A stretch of 64,000 nt of DNA, taken from contig NZ_QGMY01000002.1 of the NCBI RefSeq assembly GCF_003173355.1, forward strand, positions 124,001-188,000. The letters are read 5' to 3'. Position 1 is the stretch's first letter. Each line of letters starts with the position of its first letter. Source of the stretch: Methanospirillum lacunae. Lineage in GTDB: Archaea > Halobacteriota > Methanomicrobia > Methanomicrobiales > Methanospirillaceae. The position numbers and the translations under genes were made by a program. Below are positions 18,589-26,859 of this stretch, one piece after another. The notes under the pieces are model-generated. The model searched no databases, was not told where the DNA came from, and was given only the letters and a program-made list of their open reading frames with translations.

Positions 18589-19953
18589 ATGACATCTACC
18601 TGGAATTCATATCTCTCTGAAATACTGCACCATACCAGAACCCCTGATTTTGCAGCTGATACACATGCAAGGCCTATTACAGATGCTTATATTGTTCCCT
18701 CTCCTGATAAGCAGGATCTCCATTTTGCACTTCCGGTGGTCATTAAAACCGGAATATTTGATGAGATATCTCTCCCCCTCTCAGGTTCAATTGGAGGAAT
18801 CCAGGCAGTCATTGAATACTGTAAACAGAAAGCACAATCTTCCCATGATCTTGGTGCTTTGTATGGGGTTGACACCGGGAACCAATCACGATATCAGGTT
18901 AATCTTGAGCCCTGCACTATTATTTCGTCTTCATCTTCAATCGCAACAAGTTTGTGGCATCCGGATGATCAGAATTATTTCAAAGATCAGAAGATACACC
19001 TGATTCTTCAGGGTGCATTCCCATATCGAGAACCTTCCTCATCACGAGTTCCAGAAATTGTGGATCGGCTTGTATCATATGCACAGGCTATAACGGATAC
19101 TGTGAATGCAACTCCACGTGGAAAGATTAAGCGTACATGGGAGGTGGTCATCGATCAACAAACTCTTCAGGACAGACTTGGAGAACTCGGGCTGATATCA
19201 TTTATCGGGGATGGTACAAGACCTGCAAGGGAATACACCCGTTATCGATGCTGGGAACGTGTTGCAGGGCCCAAGCGTGGTGTTCACATTCCTTTTATTT
19301 GTCCACGTGAATTGAATCCAGTCGAGGTTTATCTTCCCGGTTCCAACAAGACCATCACCGGACTTGGTATCAGAAGGGGCGAACTGTTTGCAATTACCGG
19401 ATCAAATGCCCAGGGAAAATCATCACTCCTTCAGGCGATTTATTGCGGACAAGATATTCATGCTCATGGAGATGGAAGAGAACATTTGGTCACTCTCCCC
19501 GGTGGTGTTTCAGTTGATTCTACCAACATCGAATTGAAAGGAGTTGATCTTACGCCCTTCTTTGGCAGTCTTCCACCTGGCATGGATGGTACTCCGTATT
19601 GTGCCTCAGGTCATGGTAGTGGTTCAGCATCCATGGCGTTCAGAATAAAGGAAGCAATTAAAAAGAGATCTCCGTATATCATCATCGATGAAGATCGGTC
19701 TGCACAGAATCTGCTCAATCCATGCTATATGAGCATGGATTCCCAGGTTAATTCACTGGCATCCTTAATAAGCAAAGATCGTAAATGGCTGGATGACTCA
19801 AGCCTGATAATCGCTGGCTCCGGAATGGAACTGATGATTGCGGGTGCAGACCGGATAATCAGACTCTGTAACCATGCTCCGGTTGCTGTCTCACGTGATG
19901 AATGGCGGACTGGATTAAAACAGTATTATCAGGAATTAATCGAGATGGTGTGA
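18589..19953 (+). CDS. Predicted ABC-class ATPase (COG3044-like)
   Basis: Stand-alone soluble ATPase of about 454 residues. The N-terminal half lacks known motifs. The C-terminal half has Walker A (GSNAQGKSS), a GDGREHLVTLPGG stretch, DLTPFFGSLPPG, a Ser-rich SGHGSGSASMAF region in the place of an ABC signature, and Walker B YIIIDEDRSAQNLL. These match in order the 'predicted ATPase of the ABC class' family (PF09818/COG3044), which has no transporter partner and no clear role, though RNA-linked roles have been suggested. ATG 18589 is preferred over TTG 18559, but neither has a clear ribosome site. It converges on the zinc-ribbon gene. Confidence 0.82.
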   Translation: MTSTWNSYLSEILHHTRTPDFAADTHARPITDAYIVPSPDKQDLHFALPVVIKTGIFDEISLPLSGSIGGIQAVIEYCKQKAQSSHDLGALYGVDTGNQSRYQVNLEPCTIISSSSSIATSLWHPDDQNYFKDQKIHLILQGAFPYREPSSSRVPEIVDRLVSYAQAITDTVNATPRGKIKRTWEVVIDQQTLQDRLGELGLISFIGDGTRPAREYTRYRCWERVAGPKRGVHIPFICPRELNPVEVYLPGSNKTITGLGIRRGELFAITGSNAQGKSSLLQAIYCGQDIHAHGDGREHLVTLPGGVSVDSTNIELKGVDLTPFFGSLPPGMDGTPYCASGHGSGSASMAFRIKEAIKKRSPYIIIDEDRSAQNLLNPCYMSMDSQVNSLASLISKDRKWLDDSSLIIAGSGMELMIAGADRIIRLCNHAPVAVSRDEWRTGLKQYYQELIEMV

Positions 19954-19996
19954 GTCAGAATAGTGGAGTAAAAGAGGAAGAATTCTTTCAATCAGG

Positions 19997-20272
19997 TCAC
20001 TGATACCGCTTTTTATATTCGTTGAACAGGGCCACTGCATACTTTTCAGTAATCTTCGTAGGAATATAGTTGAGAATTTTCGCACGGGTAATGAGTTCCT
20101 GTTTGATTTCATTCTCATTGTGGATCTGGTGGGCTGCAACTTCATTCAGGATAAAATCAAGTTGGTTTATGCCCGTGGCCTTGCCATCAATTTCTATTGA
20201 TCCAATTGTTGTGTTCTGTGGTATAATTCCTCCACAGACTTTACAGTAGACCCCATCTTTATCATCAGTCAT
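19997..20272 (-). CDS. Small protein with N-terminal CxxC zinc site, hcp module
   Basis: A 91-residue cytosolic protein. A single CKVCGG knuckle (residues 10-15) precedes a helical region (GKATGINQLDFILNEV). I recall similar short methanogen proteins annotated as NAC-family transcription factors, but the evidence for that name is weak. With only one CxxC pair it would need a dimer or other residues to bind zinc. It overlaps the cupin gene by eight bases, so the two are translated together, and both follow hcp on the same strand. A role in metal or redox stress response is inferred from context only. Confidence 0.7.
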   Translation of the reverse strand: MTDDKDGVYCKVCGGIIPQNTTIGSIEIDGKATGINQLDFILNEVAAHQIHNENEIKQELITRAKILNYIPTKITEKYAVALFNEYKKRYQ

Positions 20273-20648
20273 GTTCGGTATCCCGTATCATGGTCAGTGA
20301 CATTTTGAACCGGGTCACAGCACTCAATGCATGTGGTACATTTGCAGGAAATATGATTGTATTACCTTCTTTCATCTGATGTGTTTCTCCCTGGATCCAG
20401 ACTTCACATTCACCTTCAAGAATGGTTACAACAGCATCAAACGGAGCAGTATGTTCTGATAATCCTTCATTCTCATCAAACGAAAAGAGGGTTACTGAAC
20501 CTGTCCTGGTACTTACAATCATTCTGCTGGATACCGAACCATCCTGATATCCCACCAGGTCTTTCAGGTTGAGAACCTTTGCACGAAGTTCATCACGTGC
20601 CCGACACTGTTTGCCGGATTCATTCAGGGTTTCTGAGTTGAATTCCAT
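20265..20648 (-). CDS. Single-domain cupin protein
   Basis: Beta-barrel cupin of about 127 residues. Cupin motif 1 is SEHTAPFDAVVTILEGECEV and motif 2 is PANVPHAL. The metal ligands include the His in SEHT and the His in VPHAL, while other positions differ from the classic set, so metal binding is uncertain. The ATG at 20648 has a close GGTGGAG; an upstream in-frame ATG at 20702 would add 18 residues. This cupin subgroup is often found next to hybrid cluster proteins and oxygen-sensitive enzymes in anaerobes (recall). It overlaps the zinc-ribbon gene and follows hcp, so it is probably in the same operon. Confidence 0.82.
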   Translation of the reverse strand: MEFNSETLNESGKQCRARDELRAKVLNLKDLVGYQDGSVSSRMIVSTRTGSVTLFSFDENEGLSEHTAPFDAVVTILEGECEVWIQGETHQMKEGNTIIFPANVPHALSAVTRFKMSLTMIRDTEHD

Positions 20649-20763
20649 TCTCCACCATAATACCGAACGAATTGTCTTTGCTAGTTCTTTTGAAAATGAC
20701 ATTGTGAAAGAAAGATTCTCTCGTTGTCATTTTACCGCATCTCCCAATTGCTCCGCTTTTTAC

Positions 20764-22380
20764 TTACGCTGGAACCATCCGTTTTATGTCTTCTTCAACA
20801 GTGCTGTTCTTACTGATGTTGAAGTTCTCAACCAGAACATTGAGTACTCCTGGTGATACAAATCCCGGAAGTTTAGGTCCGAGGGCGATATTCTTTACTC
20901 CTAGGTGCAACAGGGCTAACAGGACCAGGCAAGCCTTCTGTTCGTACCAGGCAATGTTGTATGATACTGGAAGTTCGTTGATTTCTACACCAAAGGCATT
21001 GGCCAGGGCCTGGGCTATCACAACAAGCGAGTATGAATCATTGCACTGTCCTGCATCGATGACCCGCGGTATACCGCCGATTGTTCCAAGATCCAGGTGA
21101 TTGTATCTGAACTTGGCACATCCAGCTGTCAGAATGATGGTATCCTTCGGGAGGGCCTTGGCAAACTCAGTATAATATTCGCGTTCGCTCTGGCGTCCGT
21201 CACATCCTGCCATCACAATAAAACGCCTAATGTCACCTTTCTTTACAGCTTCGATGACAGTTCCTGCAAGGGCAAGAACAGCGTCATGACCACATCCGGT
21301 AATGAGATCGCGCCCATGTGAATGCAGATCCTGGGGAGGCTGACAGGTTTTTGCATATTCGATAACCTTAGAAAAATCTTTTGTTCCATCTGGAGATTTT
21401 TCAATGTGTTTTACACCTGGAAAACCAGCCGGACCGGTTGTATAAACCTTATCTTTGTATGAGTCCTTTGGTGGAACGATACAGTTCGTGGTGACCACAA
21501 TCGGGCCATTGAACTTTTCAAATTCATCCTTTTGATGCCACCATGAAGAACCATAATTTCCTACCAGATGTGGGTATTTCTTAAGAGCTGGATATGCATT
21601 TGCAGGAAGCATCTCACCATGGGTGTATATGTCAACTCCACTGTCTTTTGACTGCTCCAGTAGCTGTTCCAGGTCCCGAAGGTCGTGACCAGTGATTAGG
21701 ATTCCCGGTTTAGATCCCACCGTTGTTTTTACAGATGTTATCTCCGGAATTCCGTAGGTTTTCGTATTTGCAGCATCAAGGAGTGCAAGAGTGGTAACAC
21801 CAACACCTCCGCATTCGAGAACCAGAGCAACCATCTGATCAGCTGGGAGTGTTTGAAGGGTTGAAGCAAGTCCTTTCTGCATAAAGTTTGTCACCTTTAT
21901 GTCAGTGTAACCAAGCATCTCTGCATGGTGATAGTATGCAGCAAGCCCCTTCAATCCAAACAGAAGCAGGGCCCGGAGTGAATGAATATCATCGTTGACA
22001 TTAGCTTCTGTTGCGATCTCCTTTGCTTTGGCTTGTATGTCAGCATCACTCTTCGGAGTCCAGGTACATGCATCAGGCTCATCATCACCGGATTTCGGGA
22101 GAGCATCCCGAATGGTGATAGCCTGTGAGATCATCCCCTTAAATCTCTGATCATCAAAATTTGTGTTGGTAAGGGTGGCGAAGAGGGCTTCTGTTATCAA
22201 AGTTCCTGCGTCTTTGTTCCCGCTCCCCTTTTGTATAGCAGGGTAGTTTCTAGCAGAGATTCCTTTGCAGATATAAATCAGGACATCCTGAACATCTGCA
22301 GTATGGCCTTCCTTTCCACAGACACCTTTTACAGTGCAACCGGTTCCCCGGGCAGTTTCTTCGCATTGATAACAGAACAT
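20764..22380 (-). CDS. hcp: Hybrid cluster protein (hydroxylamine reductase)
   Basis: A 538-residue iron-sulfur enzyme. The N-terminal cysteines C3, C6, C15 and C21 (CYQCEETARGTGC then C) bind the [4Fe-4S] cluster. Later conserved segments supply the hybrid Fe-S-O cluster ligands (THGEMLPANAYP, TNCIVPP, TGCGHDAVL, AGCDGR, TAGCAKFRYNHLDLG and DAGQCNDSYS). Hcp reduces nitric oxide and hydroxylamine and is thought to protect anaerobes from nitrosative stress. The HxlR regulator is divergent across a 61-base gap, and the cupin and zinc-ribbon genes follow on the same strand. The spacing C-x2-C-x8-C-x5-C should be compared with the class I-III forms to place it. Confidence 0.96.
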   Translation of the reverse strand: MFCYQCEETARGTGCTVKGVCGKEGHTADVQDVLIYICKGISARNYPAIQKGSGNKDAGTLITEALFATLTNTNFDDQRFKGMISQAITIRDALPKSGDDEPDACTWTPKSDADIQAKAKEIATEANVNDDIHSLRALLLFGLKGLAAYYHHAEMLGYTDIKVTNFMQKGLASTLQTLPADQMVALVLECGGVGVTTLALLDAANTKTYGIPEITSVKTTVGSKPGILITGHDLRDLEQLLEQSKDSGVDIYTHGEMLPANAYPALKKYPHLVGNYGSSWWHQKDEFEKFNGPIVVTTNCIVPPKDSYKDKVYTTGPAGFPGVKHIEKSPDGTKDFSKVIEYAKTCQPPQDLHSHGRDLITGCGHDAVLALAGTVIEAVKKGDIRRFIVMAGCDGRQSEREYYTEFAKALPKDTIILTAGCAKFRYNHLDLGTIGGIPRVIDAGQCNDSYSLVVIAQALANAFGVEINELPVSYNIAWYEQKACLVLLALLHLGVKNIALGPKLPGFVSPGVLNVLVENFNISKNSTVEEDIKRMVPA

Positions 22381-22402
22381 GATTCCTCACCTTTCGTATG
22401 TA

Positions 22403-22420
22403 AAGGATACATGATACCTT
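22403..22420. promoter_or_regulatory. Imperfect dyad between hcp and HxlR genes
   Basis: AAGG-N10-CCTT forms a partial dyad in the short 61-base divergent spacer, and GATAC occurs twice within it. Its central position suits an operator for the adjacent HxlR-type regulator acting on hcp and on its own gene. The symmetry is weak in the middle. Confidence 0.35.
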
Positions 22421-22441
22421 ATGTATATCTAGTTATTAATA

Positions 22442-22825
22442 GTGGTGAGTTTCAAAATCTATACTGTGGAAGAGATCTGCACTGTCAACATGACGGTAAA
22501 ATATTTAACAAAAAAATGGACCCTCTTAATTATCCTGGAGCTCTATAAGGGAGAAAATTATACTCGCCGGTTTTCAGAGCTGAAAGAGTCACTGAGTGAC
22601 ATTACCCCGAAAATCCTTTCTGAAAGACTTAAAGAACTTGAAGAAGAAGGAATAATTATCAAGAATGTGGATGCCTCTGCATTCCCTGTCAGATGTGAGT
22701 ACACTCTCACAAAAAGTGGTCTGGATCTCATCGAGATAATCAGGGCGATAAAGAGATGGGCTCTTATCTGGAAGATTGATAATATTCCCTGTGGGAACCA
22801 GGATTGCAGGGATTGTGTACTATAA
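22442..22825 (+). CDS. HxlR-family transcriptional regulator next to hcp
   Basis: Winged-helix repressor or activator of 127 residues. The family pattern C-x-x-...-LTKKWTLLIILEL, then RFSELKESLSDITPKILSERLKELEEEGII, is complete. The conserved N-terminal Cys lies in EEICTVN, so the GTG at 22442 (or the next GTG) is favoured over ATG 22490, which would delete it. The C-terminal CGNQDCRDCVL adds three cysteines, so a redox- or metal-sensing switch is possible. It is divergent from hcp and likely controls it. The cluster suggests sensing of NO or oxidants (inference). Confidence 0.88.
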   Translation: MVSFKIYTVEEICTVNMTVKYLTKKWTLLIILELYKGENYTRRFSELKESLSDITPKILSERLKELEEEGIIIKNVDASAFPVRCEYTLTKSGLDLIEIIRAIKRWALIWKIDNIPCGNQDCRDCVL

Positions 22826-22890
22826 CCGTTGGATGCCTGTCATGGTGTGTGATGATGGAATATTTCCTCTTTAGTGTTTAGGAGAAAAAA

Positions 22891-23151
22891 ATGATACTTG
22901 ATCATTGTCCTGGTTCTGCTAATCTGAAAACGCCTACGCTTTCAATAAAAAAGTGCCCACAATGTGGTGAAGATGTTGAGATCTTTTCGAATGATACATC
23001 AGTTGCCTGCAGTTCCTGTGGTTTTGTCATCTACAATGAAGCTCTTTCATGTATTCAGTGGTGTAAATATGCCCGGGAGTGTATCGGAGAAGAGATGTAC
23101 CTGAAATTATATCAAAAAAAGAGTGGAATGGGGGATTGTGAAAAGACATAA
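22891..23151 (+). CDS. Cys-rich zinc-ribbon protein in the hcp neighbourhood
   Basis: An 86-residue protein with nine cysteines. CPQCGEDVEIF and CSSCGFVIY make a four-Cys zinc ribbon, and a second motif, SCIQWCKYARECIGEE, carries three more. I recall small methanogen proteins with this ribbon plus the C-x-x-W-C-K-Y-A-x-x-C tail near redox or sulfur genes, but no function is established. It follows the HxlR gene by 65 bases on the same strand and may be co-transcribed with it. The rest of the sequence has no known domain. Confidence 0.75.
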   Translation: MILDHCPGSANLKTPTLSIKKCPQCGEDVEIFSNDTSVACSSCGFVIYNEALSCIQWCKYARECIGEEMYLKLYQKKSGMGDCEKT

Positions 23152-23357
23152 TGTTATACCGGCAGATTTGAACCTTTCTTTGCTTAAGAAACAGTTGTAA
23201 GTGAATATTGGGATCCACCTCCTTCAGGCTCAATACTATAATTAATATGATAGTGTACGATTGCATTACACGAGAACTCAAGAAATACTTTATTAAAGAT
23301 CTTGAAATCTGCGAAAATTGACTAGGAGGAATACTCAGTTCTTCTGAAAAGAGTTAA

Positions 23358-23826
23358 AGACAAACAATCGGGCTTCCGTCTCTTGCCGTCGAAGAATTTT
23401 CTATCTGTTTTCATTCTTTAGAAAATCATCACTGTTTCTGTGGCTACCTCTATCCAACCCACCTGAAGGTATTAAGAGAAATTTTAACAAAATAGGTGTA
23501 AGAAGCGATTAATTAATTTATCAAGGAGAAAGGGGAGGACCTTTCCCCTATTCGGATCTGCAGTTCTCTTAGGAGGTGGGTATACAGGATCATAGTACTT
23601 CCGCCCGTCATCAGCTTATTTACAAGCCTTGGTTCTTTGTGTCTCCTGTGGTAGGGTTGTGATACCATTCATACTGAATTCAGGGTATGTTTTTGCCAGA
23701 AATTTAAATAACATCTTTGTGCTGGAGAAGATGTTAACCAAATACACGAAGGATGACGAGCTATACCTGATCCTGTATTTCAACTCAATCATGGGTTACC
23801 CCATAGAAAGAGCAAACACTATTTGA
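23358..23826 (+). pseudogene. Frameshifted remnant of an unidentified protein gene
   Basis: Protein-like sequence continues across three reading frames. 23358-23492 reads IGLPSLAVEEF...YLYPTHLKVLREILTK. 23513-23650 in another frame reads GPFPYSDLQFS, a TAG stop at 23570, then RHQLIYKPWFFVSP. 23645-23823 in a third frame reads RVVIPFILNSGYVFARNL and DDELYLILYFNSIMGYPIE. The last part faintly resembles the C-terminal region of DNA N6-methylases or restriction subunits (…LYLLGILNS…), but this is not secure. Two shifts and one stop in about 470 bases indicate decay rather than a sequencing error. The frames were read by eye. Confidence 0.35.
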
Positions 23827-24021
23827 TCTCAATGTATATAAAATGGAAAACTATAGTTGGTAGAATCATAAACTGCTGGTAAATACATACCTCTGAACTT
23901 TCAAAAAAACCGTTAATAGTTCTGTTTCTAGTTCATACAAATCGTGATTAAATTTGATTAAAAAAAGGCTTTTTGAATATTTCTGGTAATTACCTTGAAA
24001 AGAACTGTCAGCCCTCTCATA

Positions 24022-24231
24022 TTATACCTGGCTATCTTTCCCAACTTTTATCACTTCTATGTAGTTGTCCGGGATAATGAAAGGAATTTTAAATAATCAA
24101 CAATCCCACCAGATTTTGTGAGTACATCATCTGACGAATTGTCTGGAATTTTTAGAGAATAATCTTAGTTACCAAAAGGTTGTCCTCTTCATCATCTAAA
24201 GGAGAACGAAAAAAATTTTCTTACCTGCCAT
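24022..24231 (-). pseudogene. Possible frameshifted small gene
   Basis: On the minus strand an ATG at 24231 opens MAGKKIFF. After a T7 homopolymer the reading continues in a second frame as RSPLDDEEDNLLVTKIIL, then in a third as SLKIPDNSSDDVLTKSGGI, and finally as IPFIIPDNYIEVIKVGKD up to a stop at 24022. The composition looks like protein, but each frame is short and several shifts are needed. It could be a small dead gene or chance. No family was recognised. Confidence 0.25.
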
Positions 24232-24245
24232 TGAACGTATTAATG

Positions 24246-25943
24246 CTATCTCCCATTATTGTTCGTGATTTCAAGGCATGCGATAAATTCTTCGATTGAT
24301 GCAAACCTTTCTGCTGGATCTGCTTTGAGTGACTTTTTTATCAGTGGATCAAACCGACTTAGTGATTCATTACATTCAGATGGCAATCGGAACTGGTTCT
24401 TCTGAATTGCAATGAAGATCTCTCCGATACCTGGTTTTACATATGGTGGTTCTCCACAGAGCAGTTCGTACAAGAGGACTCCGAGCTGGTAGATATCAGT
24501 CCGCTGATCTCCACTTCCATACATGTCTGGAGCTAACTGTTCCGGAGTTGCGTAAAAGAGGGAAAAACTAGTATTTTTTGTATCTTCTGCTCGATGGAGC
24601 GACCTTGAGAGACCCCAGTCTGCGAGTTTTGCTCTTCCTTCTCCCGTCAGAAGTACGTTACCAGGCTTTATATCACGGTGAATAACTCCCTTCCCATGTG
24701 CATACAAAAGAGCTGAAGCAATATCTCCAATAATTGAGATTGCCCGGTCAGGAGCAACCGGGTATGTGACATCCCGGAGTGATCTGCTCATGTATTCCAT
24801 CTCTACATAAGGAATTGGGAAGATGTTCTGATCATAGATTGCAACAATACAGGGGTGATGGAGTTCACGCCAGACTGCCATTTCGTTCAGGAACGTTTTA
24901 CCACTCGTCTCATCTGGAGAGAATGGAATCTTCAGTGCAACCAGTTTTCCGTCTCTCACTCTGACAGCCCGATAGACAACTGCCACTCCGCCGCTGCCAA
25001 TGATACTTACGTCCTGGTACCGCATCCTCAGAGCCTCTGGAAATGAGGAAGTGATCTCCGTATGAATGATCGACTGATTTCTTGTCAATGTCAGGCTTGG
25101 ATCAAAACCACCTATGTCTGTAGTACGTCTGATGATCTGGCTTGTCATAAGAGAAAGGACAGCTCCAGGTAAGAAAAAGATCGAGATAGCGAGGATGCTT
25201 GTTGGAAGGGGAGGGAAGAAAGGAACTCTTGACATCAAGATCAAACTGATTGCAATGAAGACAAAGAGAATATGGATGTGATATACTGGGGGAATTGGCC
25301 TGTTTTTAAATATCGATATTGCCTGGATAAGTGATGAAACAGCAAGATAAACCTGAACACCAAGAAATGCGTATAAGGTCGAGAGGAAGTAGGGGTCAGT
25401 TCTGGCATTATTATTCTGGCTAGTAAATATCCACCAGACAGCTATGACGATAAGCAGGGTACAGGCCACCTGTCCAATTCCTATCCACTTCCTTGTTTTT
25501 TCACATGATTCATATTGATATGATGCACCTATTCTTAGACCTGCAGCAGTGACAAGTATCAGAATAACCAACGAGATTCCTATAGAGAGTAGCATCTGTA
25601 GGAGTGGAGAGATAAGAAGGGATTGGTATGATGAAGGTTCAGGGTTATTTCTTTCTTCCCAGGATGGGACAAACGGCCTTGGATCTTCGGACCCATTTTT
25701 ATATGGAGGGGTGAGGATTATCTCTGCCGATATTATTTTACTTTGATTTGGGTAAGGCTGATCAGATGTTTTCTGAAGTATTACAATAGGGGCAGATTTT
25801 CCATCGAGGATCCCTGTCAGAATATGCTGATCCATCCCAGGATTTATAGGATCTCCGATATTATCCCCATGTACAGATGCCCCTGCAAACAGAAGAAGTA
25901 TAAACAGGAATAGTATTGTTTTTTGTATCATGCAGGTCGGCAT
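24246..25943 (-). CDS. Membrane Ser/Thr protein kinase (Hanks type)
   Basis: A 565-residue kinase. The signal sequence (residues 5-25) leads to an outer domain (25-110), about five membrane helices (113-270) and a cytoplasmic kinase domain (310-560). Kinase motifs: the Gly-rich loop GSGGVAVVYRA, the Lys in VALKIPF, catalytic HRDIKPGN, ADWG in place of DFG, ATPEQLAP (APE region) and DIYQLGVLLYELL. All catalytic residues are present, so it should be active. The HTH-FHA regulator gene sits eight bases upstream on the same strand; FHA domains bind phosphothreonine, so that protein is the likely substrate or partner. The outer domain (GDNIGDPINPGMDQH onward) is unknown and presumably senses a signal. 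Confidence 0.93.
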   Translation of the reverse strand: MPTCMIQKTILFLFILLLFAGASVHGDNIGDPINPGMDQHILTGILDGKSAPIVILQKTSDQPYPNQSKIISAEIILTPPYKNGSEDPRPFVPSWEERNNPEPSSYQSLLISPLLQMLLSIGISLVILILVTAAGLRIGASYQYESCEKTRKWIGIGQVACTLLIVIAVWWIFTSQNNNARTDPYFLSTLYAFLGVQVYLAVSSLIQAISIFKNRPIPPVYHIHILFVFIAISLILMSRVPFFPPLPTSILAISIFFLPGAVLSLMTSQIIRRTTDIGGFDPSLTLTRNQSIIHTEITSSFPEALRMRYQDVSIIGSGGVAVVYRAVRVRDGKLVALKIPFSPDETSGKTFLNEMAVWRELHHPCIVAIYDQNIFPIPYVEMEYMSRSLRDVTYPVAPDRAISIIGDIASALLYAHGKGVIHRDIKPGNVLLTGEGRAKLADWGLSRSLHRAEDTKNTSFSLFYATPEQLAPDMYGSGDQRTDIYQLGVLLYELLCGEPPYVKPGIGEIFIAIQKNQFRLPSECNESLSRFDPLIKKSLKADPAERFASIEEFIACLEITNNNGR

Positions 25944-25951
25944 ACCTAGAT

Positions 25952-26728
25952 CTACAATGTTGTGTCGTTTAGGAAAAGAAACCGTGCAGAGAAATTCCCA
26001 GTTCCCAGAATGATAATATCACCATCACGGATCTCATGTCGAGTTCTTGGAGGTATTGGTTCTGTGTTTACAAATGTCCCTGAAGTACTACCATAGTCTT
26101 CAATCTCCCATTTATCTGTATGCCAGATAATACAATGTGGTCTGCTCACCCGTGAGACTGACCTGTACTCAGAAGAGAGAACAATACGTGATGAATTTGG
26201 CTGTGAAGAAGCAGGATCTACCGGATCAATTCTGCCGATTGCTGTTTTTTCTCCCTCAAGGGGATAGATGTTCTTTTCTTCAGGACCAGTGGTGAGATAT
26301 AGGCCTGGTGATTTTTGCCCGAATTGATCTGCAAGTTCCCCTCTGACTGTTTTGAGTTGATCTGCGAGTTCGGTATGAGTGATAGTGAGAGGGACCTTTG
26401 AGAACATGGAGAGATTGGTGATGATTGCTTCCATTCCTCCAGGTGCAAGTGAGTATTTCCACACCGGATGCACACCTGTCATGGTCTCTGAACTCATTCC
26501 AGCATCTTTTCTAACAAGTCCTGCCAGCACCAGTTTGTCCAGGTGTTTTCTAATATTTTCATAGCTGGTCTTGGTGATGGTTGTGATCTCTTTAAGTTCC
26601 AGTGGTTTTACCTCTAATGCAGCGAGGATCTGGAGCCGGGTTGGGTTTGCCAGCGCATTGAGATACTCAGACATCTCGATTAAGTACTCGGGATCTCTTT
26701 TTGCCTGAATTGTATTGTTTGTCATCAC
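25952..26728 (-). CDS. HTH-FHA one-component regulator, partner of the Ser/Thr kinase
   Basis: A 258-residue fusion. Residues 20-105 form an ArsR-type winged helix (LNALANPTRLQILAALEVKPLELKEIT). Residues 110-160 are a linker. Residues 165-250 form an FHA domain (TAIGRIDP, SRVSRPHCII, WEIEDYGSTSGTFVN). The FHA core residues G-R, S-R-x-H and N are intact, so it should bind phosphothreonine. With the kinase gene only eight bases downstream, the pair looks like a phospho-signalling switch that changes DNA binding. The target genes are unknown. The region upstream (26729-26859) should hold the promoter and possible autoregulatory sites. Confidence 0.9.
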   Translation of the reverse strand: MMTNNTIQAKRDPEYLIEMSEYLNALANPTRLQILAALEVKPLELKEITTITKTSYENIRKHLDKLVLAGLVRKDAGMSSETMTGVHPVWKYSLAPGGMEAIITNLSMFSKVPLTITHTELADQLKTVRGELADQFGQKSPGLYLTTGPEEKNIYPLEGEKTAIGRIDPVDPASSQPNSSRIVLSSEYRSVSRVSRPHCIIWHTDKWEIEDYGSTSGTFVNTEPIPPRTRHEIRDGDIIILGTGNFSARFLFLNDTTL

Positions 26729-26859
26729 CAGGTCTGGTACTCAGTATGCCTCATATGGATATGGCTTTTCTCATTTCTGATTTTACCTACAGGACCCTCT
26801 TAAGAATGAGAAAAAAAGAAAATTATCGGAATAATTATCAACTGTGGCTTATTATGCCC

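Larger units (their letters stand above)
23152..24245. other. 1.1-kb region without intact genes
   Basis: No intact gene was found between the zinc-ribbon protein and the Ser/Thr kinase. It holds two stretches that read like decayed coding sequence, one per strand (see the two pseudogene entries). The rest is AT-rich and without recognisable structure. The region looks like an accessory insertion site that is being lost. Confidence 0.5.
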
